A stretch of DNA of 7,826 nucleotides from Desulfobacterales bacterium. GTDB taxonomy: Bacteria; Desulfobacterota; Desulfobacteria; Desulfobacterales; UBA5852. Positions within the stretch are counted from its first letter, which is position 1; every line of letters starts with the position of its first letter. Made by a program: the position numbers and the translations under genes. Below are positions 1 through 5,430 of the stretch, one piece after another. Where the stretch lies: assembly GCA_016735415.1 (NCBI GenBank), contig JAERRP010000437.1, positions 1 to 7,826 on the forward strand, written 5' to 3'. The notes under the pieces were generated by a model that saw only the letters and a program-made list of their open reading frames with translations, was not told the origin of the DNA and made no database searches.

Positions 1-275
1 TGATATTTCATTCTCCTGCCACCTTCCTTTTCTGAGTCTATAGTTTCAGATGCTGTATCGAATTCAAAGAACACGTTTGGATTCTTTCGTATAAGGTCAA
101 TCTTTTGACCTTTTAAAGTACCATGAAAATAGAGAACATTGTCGTGAAAGCCGAAACAGAGGGGAACAATATATGGTTTGTTTCCGTTAACCATACCGAG
201 TCTGCAGACATTGGCTTTTTTAATAATGGTTTTAATGCCAGATTCATCAGAGATTTCTTTATCTTTTCTTCTCAT
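1..275 (-). CDS. NimA-like pyridoxamine 5'-phosphate oxidase family flavoprotein (3' part outside window)
   Basis: Reading leftward from the ATG at 275 gives 91 codons with no stop before the window edge, so only the N-terminal part is present. The protein begins MRRKDKEISD, then has KKANVCRLGMVNG and KPYIVPLCFGF, followed by LYFHGTLKGQKIDLIRKNP and VFFEFD. This order is characteristic of the NimA/PNPOx-like split-barrel family, usually about 150-160 residues, whose members bind FMN and include nitroimidazole-resistance reductases. The first residues match the usual start of the family, so the start is well supported. An AAGGA ribosome-binding site lies 10 nt upstream. The family call is firm. 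Nitroimidazole reduction is not shown, because most members have unknown substrates. It is AT-rich compared with the genes after 1100. It has its own upstream inverted repeat (301-359), and no gene is visible to co-transcribe with it in this window. Confidence 0.88.
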   Translation of the reverse strand, partial: MRRKDKEISDESGIKTIIKKANVCRLGMVNGNKPYIVPLCFGFHDNVLYFHGTLKGQKIDLIRKNPNVFFEFDTASETIDSEKEGGRRMKY

Positions 276-300
276 GCTTTATCATTCCTTTTTTCGCTTC

Positions 301-359
301 GCATAACCGGCTGGCAATGGCGCGCAACAAATTACCAGTCCGAGTTGATGCGGTTATGC
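301..359 (-). repeat. attC-like 59-bp inverted repeat upstream of the NimA-like gene
   Basis: GCATAACCG (301-309) and CGGTTATGC (351-359) are perfect 9-bp inverted repeats. Inside them, GCTGG (310-314) pairs with CCAG-T-C (335-340), leaving T339 unpaired, and AAT (316-318) pairs with ATT (331-333). Read on the minus strand, the order is a GCATAAC box, a spacer, GGACTGG with one extrahelical A, a loop, CCAGCC and a GTTATGC box. That resembles an integron attC site (R box, L box with an extra base, L box, R box) in size and layout. The right-hand R box would lie 25 bp before the NimA-like start codon, as in gene cassettes. Against this, the spacer between the L and R boxes is about 11 nt on one side and about 1 nt on the other, and no integrase or second site is visible. 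It may instead be an ordinary palindrome. Confidence 0.35.
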
Positions 360-614
360 CCAATGAGTATCTGACTGTGACAGATATGCAGTTATCCCAT
401 CCAGAGGGATATCAGCTTCCGGAAGCTTTCTAATCGGTTCTGGATTCGACTAATTTGTTTCTTCAACTTACGATTTGATTTTTTAGTTTATATGGCTTGG
501 GTATTGTGCGTTGTTCCAGACGGGTGATGTTCAATTCCAGCTATGAGAAATAGATCGTTTTCAGGTACTATGTCAATGCAAGGTACAAGGTTTAGAATGT
601 TCCCCGCACGTCAC
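360..614. other. AT-rich intergenic stretch without a gene
   Basis: No frame on either strand shows a recognisable protein. Two small symmetric elements are visible: TATCCC (393-398) with GGGATA (406-411), and a perfect 14-bp palindrome, AGCTTCCGGAAGCT, at 414-427. Either could be an operator or a small hairpin; neither can be assigned. A short open frame on the plus strand from 543 runs across the minus-strand terminator and the PEP-CTERM 3' end, so it is not credible. Confidence 0.6.
547..576 (-). promoter_or_regulatory. weak sigma70-like promoter candidate toward the NimA-like gene
   Basis: On the minus strand a perfect TTGACA (571-576) is followed after 18 nt by TATTTC (547-552), which matches TATAAT at only three positions. 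It would start transcription about 270 nt before the NimA-like start codon and would transcribe the attC-like repeat. The -10 is poor, so this is a tentative call. Confidence 0.2.
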
Positions 615-642
615 AAAAAAGCAGGGCCCTGTATGATCCTGC
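615..642 (-). terminator. Rho-independent terminator behind the PEP-CTERM remnant
   Basis: On the minus strand GCAGG (642-638) pairs with CCTGC (625-621), and six T residues follow at 620-615. The internal GGGCCC can pair further with itself. The hairpin lies about 57 bp after the stop codon of the PEP-CTERM remnant (699-701), in the right place and orientation to end its transcript. Confidence 0.7.
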
Positions 643-698
643 TTCCACTCACCGACCAATTGTTAAGATTGATGGATTGTTATTTTTTTACGTGTCCA

Positions 699-1058
699 TC
701 AAGATTGTTTTTTCAATTTCTTTGCCCCGGCCCCGACAAGTCCGACAAGGCCCATACTTAAGAGAAGCATGGTTGAGGGTTCGGGTACCGAAGTCGGCGA
801 TTCGGTCCATTCACCGACCACTATTCCCTTAGTGCCCGGACGTGCATCAATTTGAAAAATCCCATCGGTGACGGCTATATCTGTCCATTCCGGTAATGTG
901 ATGTCGAAATGAACACCATGGGCATAGGTTCCGCCTATTCCAAGAAAGGATGGCTGCCAGCCCGGGTTTAAGGTGTCGCCACTATCAAAATAACTAAAGT
1001 GGACGGCGTCCGCATTCGCAACCGACGCTCCATTTTTTGACATTTGAAACGCTCTCAT
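699..1058 (-). pseudogene. C-terminal remnant of a PEP-CTERM sorting-domain protein
   Basis: The 119-residue frame ends in a textbook PEP-CTERM tail: VPEPST at 91-96, a hydrophobic segment at about 97-112, and a basic end, KKLKKQS. Known PEP-CTERM proteins are exported by an N-terminal signal peptide and processed at this tail by an exosortase. Here the first residues (MRAFQMSKNGASVANAD) contain no signal peptide. An in-frame TAA lies directly before the ATG, and no ribosome-binding site is present. The remaining body, rich in aromatic and Gly/Asp residues, reads like the end of an extracellular beta-sandwich domain. I infer a 5'-truncated gene: its front half is gone and the sequence meets the promoter region of the GC-rich operon at about 1040-1080. 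A proper terminator still follows at 615-642. The alternative, a very short intact protein, is unlikely without a signal peptide. Confidence 0.75.
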
Positions 1059-1073
1059 TTAAGTAGGAATAAT
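1044..1073 (+). promoter_or_regulatory. sigma70-like promoter for the oxidoreductase pair
   Basis: TTGAAA (1044-1049) is followed after 18 nt by AATAAT (1068-1073); each hexamer matches the consensus at five of six positions. Transcription would begin at about 1080, just before the GGGAGAAGGGAG purine tract (1083-1094) that provides the ribosome-binding site for the ATG at 1101. A perfect TTGACA at 1037-1042 overlaps the region, but no good -10 sits at the correct distance from it. The promoter overlaps the start of the PEP-CTERM remnant on the other strand. Confidence 0.5.
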
Positions 1074-1100
1074 TTATCCCTTGGGAGAAGGGAGTCCGTT

Positions 1101-2603
1101 ATGACCGACTACGATGCCGTCGTGATCGGGGCCGGCAACGGCGGCTTGACCGCTGCGCTGACACTGGCCGGGCAGGGTGCCGCGACACTGCTGCTGGAGC
1201 GGCACAACATTCCCGGCGGCTGTGCCACCAGCTTTGTGCGGGGACGTTTCGAATTCGAAGTGGCGCTGCACCAGCTCAGCGGCATGGGGACGGAAACCCA
1301 GCCCGGGCCGCTGCGGGACATGCTGGGCCGTCTTGGAATCCTGGACCAGCTGACGTTTGTTCAGATGGAGAACCTCTACCGCGTGGTGGTGCCCGAGCGG
1401 CTCGATCTGCTCCTGAAAGCCGATCGCAGCGAAGCCGTGGCGGCGCTGAAAGACCGCTTTCCCCGGGAGGCGGAGGCCATCGACCGCTTTTTCGACCTGG
1501 TTTACCGGTTTTGCAACGAAGTCGTGGGGGTTTTCTACCTTCGGGACCCCGAGGCCTCCCGCGAAAAATACCCGCTGTTCTCTCAGTATGCGCTGAAACC
1601 ATCGGCCGAGGTGCTGGATGCGCACTTCAGCGACCCGCTGTTAAAAACCGCTGTCGGAATATACTGGTCCTACATGGGGCTTCCGCCCAGCCGCCTGACA
1701 TTTTTCGACCTGGCCATGGTGTTGTGGGCCTATATTGAATTCAAACCCTTTCACATCAGGGGCGGGTCCCAGGCCCTCAGCATCGCCCTTGTGGACGGCT
1801 TCCGGCGGGCGGGCGGCACTACGCGTTTCAACTGCGGGGCACGACAAATCCTCGTGTCGGACGGTCGCGTGCGGGGCCTTGTGACCGACAGCGGGGACGA
1901 GATCCGCACCGATTTCATCATCTCCAACGCCGGCACCCTGACCACTTACCGCGAACTGATCGATCCCGCCCAGGTGCCCGACGGCGTCTTTGACCGTCTC
2001 GGCACCGCTTCCGTCGGAACATCGGCGTTTACCCTCTATATAGGGCTGGATTGTGAACCAAGCGACGTCGGGATCGAATATGCCACCAACTTCATCACGA
2101 CATCCACCGATTTCGACCATGTCTACGACACGATGAAGACCCTTCAGGCGCCGCGGGCCGCGCTGTTTACCTGTTACGACGTGGACGACCCCGCTTTCTC
2201 ACCGCAGGGGGCCTGCCAGGCGGCAATGGTGGGGCTGCAGTATGCTCATCCATGGGCCGATGTGCCGCCCCACCAATATGCGGAAACCAAGTACCGTCTG
2301 GCCGATGAATTTCTCAAACTGGCCGAGGCGGCCTTTCCGGATATCCGCAGCCACATCGAAGAACTGGAGATCGCCACACCCCTCACCCACATGCGGTATC
2401 TCGGCCATCCCGGCGGTGCCATCTACGGGGTGGACCATTATGCCAAGGACGCGCAGTTTTTCTCCGACCTGCGGCCGGCCATCGGCGGACTCTACATGAG
2501 CGGCGCCTGGGCGGGTTCCGGCGGTTTTCAACCGACACTCGGATCCGGTACCGGCGCCGCCCGGGCGGTTATCAAAGCACTCGATGAACGAGGTGGATCA
2601 TGA
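1101..2603 (+). CDS. phytoene dehydrogenase / retinol saturase-like FAD-dependent oxidoreductase
   Basis: This 500-residue protein belongs to the phytoene desaturase, carotene isomerase and retinol saturase-like superfamily of FAD amine-oxidase-fold enzymes. The N-terminal dinucleotide-binding motif is GAGNGGLTAALTLAG (10-24), with Glu33 at the end of the second strand to hold the ribose. It is followed by the family's PGGCATSF (38-45). SNAG lies at 275-278. The second FAD-binding signature is at the C-terminus, GLYMSGAWAGSGGFQPTLG (463-481). The frame is open from 1044, but the ATG at 1101 has a strong GAAGGGAG site at 6 nt and directly precedes the Rossmann strand, so I chose it. The length is normal for the family. 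Members desaturate, isomerise or saturate polyene or isoprenoid substrates; which reaction this one performs cannot be read from the sequence. The reductase gene that overlaps it by four bases suggests reductive chemistry fed from NAD(P)H. No carotenoid synthesis genes are nearby. Confidence 0.87.
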   Translation: MTDYDAVVIGAGNGGLTAALTLAGQGAATLLLERHNIPGGCATSFVRGRFEFEVALHQLSGMGTETQPGPLRDMLGRLGILDQLTFVQMENLYRVVVPERLDLLLKADRSEAVAALKDRFPREAEAIDRFFDLVYRFCNEVVGVFYLRDPEASREKYPLFSQYALKPSAEVLDAHFSDPLLKTAVGIYWSYMGLPPSRLTFFDLAMVLWAYIEFKPFHIRGGSQALSIALVDGFRRAGGTTRFNCGARQILVSDGRVRGLVTDSGDEIRTDFIISNAGTLTTYRELIDPAQVPDGVFDRLGTASVGTSAFTLYIGLDCEPSDVGIEYATNFITTSTDFDHVYDTMKTLQAPRAALFTCYDVDDPAFSPQGACQAAMVGLQYAHPWADVPPHQYAETKYRLADEFLKLAEAAFPDIRSHIEELEIATPLTHMRYLGHPGGAIYGVDHYAKDAQFFSDLRPAIGGLYMSGAWAGSGGFQPTLGSGTGAARAVIKALDERGGS

Positions 2604-3763
2604 CGCTGAAATCGTATATCGAACAGATTGACGGGTATGCGAGTATCCGGGCGGAGATCGCCGTCCTTCGAAAATACGGGCAGGACCACCGCGCCGGCCG
2701 CGGCCAGGTGAAACGCATCATCGACCGTCTCCACCCGGCCCGCATTAACCTGCGGGTATCGGACGTCTTTCGAGAGACCGCCACCACGGTGACTTTGCGA
2801 ATGGTTGCGGACAACAACCGAGCGTTGCCGCCCTTTCAGGCCGGCCAGTACATCAACCTGACCGTGGAGGCCGACGGCATCCGCACCAGCCGGCCTTACA
2901 GCATTTCTTCCTCACCCTGTCAGACGGCCTACTATGATCTGACCGTGCGGCAGATTCCCGATGGGTTTGTTTCCCGGCACTTGTGCCAGGATGTGGCGAC
3001 CGGAGAACGCTTTACCGCCAGCGCCCCGGCCGGCAATTTCGTCTACAACCCGCTGTTTCACGGCGACGACTTGGTCTTTCTGGCCGGCGGCAGCGGCATA
3101 ACCCCGTTTATGAGCATGATCCGGGAGATAACCGACCGAGGTCTGGACCGCCGCGTCCAGCTGATTTACGGCAGCCAGACGCCGCCAGACATTATTTTCA
3201 GGAAGACTCTGGACAGGCTTTCCGCCGGCTATCCGCAGGTTCGCGTGACCCATGTCATTTCCGCGCCCGGCGCCGATTGGGACGGCCGTTGCGGGTTCAT
3301 CAGCGCCGATGTGATCCGGGACGTCATTGGCGATAGCGACGCCAAAATGTTCTACATCTGCGGCCCCGAAACGATGTACGCCTTCTGCCTGCCGGAGCTG
3401 GAAAAACTGGGGATCTCCGGCCGGCGCATCCGCCGGGAGGTCTTCGGTCCTCCCGGAGACGTTACCCGAGAGCCGGGATGGCCGGTCGAAGTCGGGCCCG
3501 AGGACACCTTTACCTGCCGCGTTGACGGCCAGGAGCTTATTATTGCGGCCGCCGAGCCGCTGCTCAACAGCCTGGAACGCCACCACCTGGCACTTCCGGC
3601 GCTATGCCGCAGCGGCGAGTGCAGCCTGTGCCGCTCACGGCTGGCAGCCGGTCGCGTATTTCAACCGCGCGGTGCGCGGGTGCGCTATTCGGACCGGAAA
3701 TACGGCTTCATTCACCCCTGCCTGGCCTATCCCATCAGCGACATCGAGCTGGAGCTGCCCTGA
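2600..3763 (+). CDS. NAD(P)H:acceptor reductase with FAD, NAD and C-terminal 2Fe-2S domains
   Basis: The 387-residue protein has three recognisable modules. A ferredoxin-reductase-like FAD domain covers about 50-155, with the flavin motif RPYS at 98-101. An NAD(P)-binding domain covers about 156-285, with GGSGITPF at 163-170 and YICGPE at 252-257. A plant-type 2Fe-2S ferredoxin domain covers about 300-387, with Cys336, Cys341, Cys344 and Cys374 in the standard C-x4-C-x2-C-x29-C spacing. All four cluster ligands are present, so it should be functional. The first 50 residues are an extra charged helical segment that I do not recognise. The start ATGA overlaps the stop of the preceding gene by four bases, with a GAGGTGG site upstream, which indicates translational coupling. 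Known relatives carry electrons from NAD(P)H through flavin to 2Fe-2S and on to an oxygenase or reductase. The obvious partner here is the FAD oxidoreductase encoded just upstream. That partnership is inferred. Confidence 0.88.
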   Translation: MTLKSYIEQIDGYASIRAEIAVLRKYGQDHRAGRGQVKRIIDRLHPARINLRVSDVFRETATTVTLRMVADNNRALPPFQAGQYINLTVEADGIRTSRPYSISSSPCQTAYYDLTVRQIPDGFVSRHLCQDVATGERFTASAPAGNFVYNPLFHGDDLVFLAGGSGITPFMSMIREITDRGLDRRVQLIYGSQTPPDIIFRKTLDRLSAGYPQVRVTHVISAPGADWDGRCGFISADVIRDVIGDSDAKMFYICGPETMYAFCLPELEKLGISGRRIRREVFGPPGDVTREPGWPVEVGPEDTFTCRVDGQELIIAAAEPLLNSLERHHLALPALCRSGECSLCRSRLAAGRVFQPRGARVRYSDRKYGFIHPCLAYPISDIELELP

Positions 3764-3891
3764 TCAAAGGCATTGAAGTCATCCGCGTACAGGACGGCCT
3801 GATCACCGAACGCTGGGGGGAATGGGATGGCCTGGACATCCTGGAGCAGCTCAAGCAGGCATCGCAGAAACCAGCTGGCGCGGCCGTGTGA
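3763..3891 (+). pseudogene. C-terminal remnant of a SnoaL-like (NTF2-fold) polyketide cyclase family protein
   Basis: Immediately after the reductase, in another frame, the DNA encodes IKGIEVIRVQDGLITERWGE followed by WDGLDILEQLKQ and a stop at 3889-3891. This is the typical last beta-strand pair and C-terminal helix of SnoaL-like ester cyclase proteins, which normally have about 130-150 residues. The rest of the domain is missing. The frame remains open back to an ATG at 3604, but that part lies inside the reductase's 2Fe-2S coding sequence and looks like a shadow. I infer that a deletion or rearrangement joined the tail of a SnoaL-like gene to the exact end of the reductase gene. It should not give a folded product. 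Family assignment rests on about 30 residues, so it is good but not certain. Confidence 0.65.
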
Positions 3892-4121
3892 TGTTTAGGG
3901 CTCGCGAAAAAATAACTTCGCCTTTTAAGCGCCGATGCATCCCGCCGGGAACACCTTCGAATCAATTTCAATACCTGTCCGGAAAGTATTAAGCCGGCCA
4001 TGTCCATTCCCAGAATAGACCTTCGAGAACCCTGCTCCGGTTAACGACCAGGTCTGCAAAGGTGAAGGCCCGGCCGGCTGTCGTTTGCGGCCATCGAGGG
4101 GCTTCAATGTGCTTTAATCTC

Positions 4122-4150
4122 TTGACAATATTAGCTCTTCAGGTTATGCC
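4122..4150 (+). promoter_or_regulatory. weak sigma70-like promoter candidate
   Basis: A perfect TTGACA (4122-4127) is followed after 17 nt by TATGCC (4145-4150), which matches only the first three positions of TATAAT. It points toward the methyltransferase/TIR genes but would leave a leader of more than 400 nt containing both strong hairpins. It may be fortuitous. No better promoter was found nearer to the methyltransferase gene. Confidence 0.2.
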
Positions 4151-4243
4151 CTATGCGACTATTCGACCTGCGCCTGAGCTCTGAATACCTGCCCGCTACT
4201 TGAGCAGAAAATCCAATTCGACCAAGTCACCGCGATAAGTTGC

Positions 4244-4274
4244 GAAAGGGCGCTTCACCCGGGGCCGCCCTTTC
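4244..4274. repeat. perfect 9-bp inverted repeat (hairpin)
   Basis: GAAAGGGCG (4244-4252) and CGCCCTTTC (4266-4274) are exact inverted repeats separated by 13 nt. The stem is stable on either strand, but neither side is followed by a run of T longer than three, so it is a poor terminator. It may be part of a structured leader or a repeat element. Confidence 0.6.
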
Positions 4275-4421
4275 AAGTCACACCAAGCCGGCATTAAAAG
4301 TAAAACATCCAACAAGCGTGGACCACCACACTTACCCGCCGGCGTGTCGCCATCCAACTGGCATTCAGGAAAACTGAAAAGTGTTTCTGCTTTTGCAAGC
4401 TATTGCCTTCAGATCCTTTGT

Positions 4422-4464
4422 TGTCAGGGGTTCGCCGTAGAAGTGCGGCGGCGTACCCCTGACA
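4422..4464. repeat. long imperfect inverted repeat (15 of 16 bp stem)
   Basis: TGTCAGGGGT (4422-4431) pairs exactly with ACCCCTGACA (4455-4464). After one T/T mismatch, CGCCG (4433-4437) pairs with CGGCG (4449-4453), leaving an 11-nt loop. No T run follows, so this is not an ordinary terminator. The motif GTCAGGG recurs at 4496-4502, and CCCTG at 4507-4511. A REP-like element, a transposon end or a structured RNA are all possible. Confidence 0.65.
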
Positions 4465-4574
4465 CCTCGGCGCTGAAGCCCTCCGGCGCACCAACGTCAG
4501 GGCCAACCCTGCAAAATGCAAGTTGATTTTTGCGCGAACCCTGAACCAACATGCGCTATGAGGAGTATCTGGCC

Positions 4575-5396
4575 ATGAACTCGGCAACTGATCGTAACAT
4601 GCTATTCGCTACACGCGACCAGCGCTTATTGGCAATCTGGGACGAAATTCAGCGCGTGCAGACGGATTTTTGTTTCGCTCAGGAAGTTTCGGCCTATTAC
4701 TATTCCGAGCACTGGATTCATAATGTAAAAACGGTTCTGGACGTCGGCACCGGCAATGGATACTTCTTGAGCAAACTTCAGACACTCTTCCCTGAAAAGG
4801 ACTACACCGGCATCGACACCTCCCGGGAATTCATCGGCCTGGCCCAAGCCCATTTGGGAAGTTCAGGTGTCCAACTGAAAACCCGGGACTATTTTAATGT
4901 CACCGGTGTTTACGACTTCGTTATTATGCGTCTTTTTTGGCAGCATCTGCCGAACTCCCGCCTTGAAGAGGCCTTGAACAAACTGACGGAAATCACAAAA
5001 CCCGGCAGCAGTGTGCTGATAAGCGATGCTTATGACGAAGTCCGCTACTTCCTGCCGGCCTTGCCCGAATTCCGGAAAATCATCGCAGCCTACACGAATC
5101 AGCAAAAATCCGCCCGGCGCAATCGTGATATTGTCACCACCCTTAGGGATTGGGCGGAGTCCATGGATTTATGGCGGGTCGGCTGTGATCTGCCCTTGAT
5201 ACTGCCGTCCTCGATACCGGGGTACCTGCACCTGTTCGGCCGTATTTATGAACTCTGGCTCGATTTATTTGAAGTCCTGAACGAACTCGATATCGATTTT
5301 ACCCCGGCCCGCAAGGAGCTCAAGCACTGGAGAGATAACGCCGGCGCATATACCCAGGCCGGCCTGCATGTTATGCGGATAGATCGTATTGCCTGA
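4575..5396 (+). CDS. class I SAM-dependent methyltransferase
   Basis: The 273-residue product has a Rossmann-type methyltransferase core in its N-terminal half. Motif I, VLDVGTGNG, is at 54-62. YTGIDTS at 77-83 supplies Asp81 at the end of the second strand for the SAM ribose. YDFVIMRLFWQHLPN at 113-127 corresponds to the fourth strand and the following loop. The C-terminal third is helical and unassigned and probably binds the substrate. The frame is open from an ATG at 4551, but that codon has no ribosome-binding site. The ATG at 4575 has GAGGAG (AGGAG ending 9 nt upstream), so I chose it. The TIR-PAS gene follows after 34 bp on the same strand, so the two are probably co-transcribed. Substrate unknown: a small molecule or a protein is more likely than DNA, as no DNA-methylase catalytic motif (DPPY or PC) is seen. 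Confidence 0.82.
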   Translation: MNSATDRNMLFATRDQRLLAIWDEIQRVQTDFCFAQEVSAYYYSEHWIHNVKTVLDVGTGNGYFLSKLQTLFPEKDYTGIDTSREFIGLAQAHLGSSGVQLKTRDYFNVTGVYDFVIMRLFWQHLPNSRLEEALNKLTEITKPGSSVLISDAYDEVRYFLPALPEFRKIIAAYTNQQKSARRNRDIVTTLRDWAESMDLWRVGCDLPLILPSSIPGYLHLFGRIYELWLDLFEVLNELDIDFTPARKELKHWRDNAGAYTQAGLHVMRIDRIA

Positions 5397-5430
5397 AACA
5401 GGGTAAGACCATGTGACAAGGAGCAATATC

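Larger units (their letters stand above)
3892..4574. other. gene-free spacer with hairpins and probable repeat debris
   Basis: No frame in this stretch of about 680 bp gives a protein that I recognise. Open frames on the minus strand (3925-4107 and 4294-4587) have no ribosome-binding sites or recognisable domains. Symmetric elements are numerous. GCGAA (3904-3908) with TTCGC (3917-3921), followed by CTTTT, could be a weak terminator for the upstream operon. There are strong hairpins at 4244-4274 and 4422-4464. A small hairpin, CAGGG-CCAA-CCCTG, lies at 4498-4511. The density of such structures and the absence of coding sequence suggest decayed mobile or intergenic repeat elements. Confidence 0.55.

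Noticed and set aside
123..374. Plus-strand open frame of 83 codons
   Set aside because: It is antisense to the NimA-like gene, runs into the attC-like repeat, and has no family resemblance.
543..761. Plus-strand open frame of 72 codons
   Set aside because: It crosses the minus-strand terminator and the end of the PEP-CTERM remnant and has no domain or ribosome-binding site.
1044..1100. Earlier start for the phytoene-dehydrogenase-like protein (19 extra residues)
   Set aside because: The extension overlaps the promoter candidate and lacks a ribosome-binding site, whereas the ATG at 1101 has a strong one and starts the FAD-binding domain.
1074..1625. Minus-strand open frame of 183 codons
   Set aside because: A shadow of the GC-rich oxidoreductase gene, with low-complexity, His/Gln/Pro-rich composition.
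2912..3586. Minus-strand open frame of 224 codons
   Set aside because: Long but fully antisense to the reductase gene, whose domains and cysteine ligands are unambiguous. Long antisense frames are common in GC-rich DNA.
4294..4587. Minus-strand open frame of 97 codons in the spacer
   Set aside because: It spans the 4422-4464 hairpin, has no recognisable domain and no ribosome-binding site, and overlaps the methyltransferase start.
5413..5430. GTG start for the TIR-PAS protein
   Set aside because: The proper AAGGAG site lies downstream of it and serves the ATG at 5431, which begins directly at the TIR domain.
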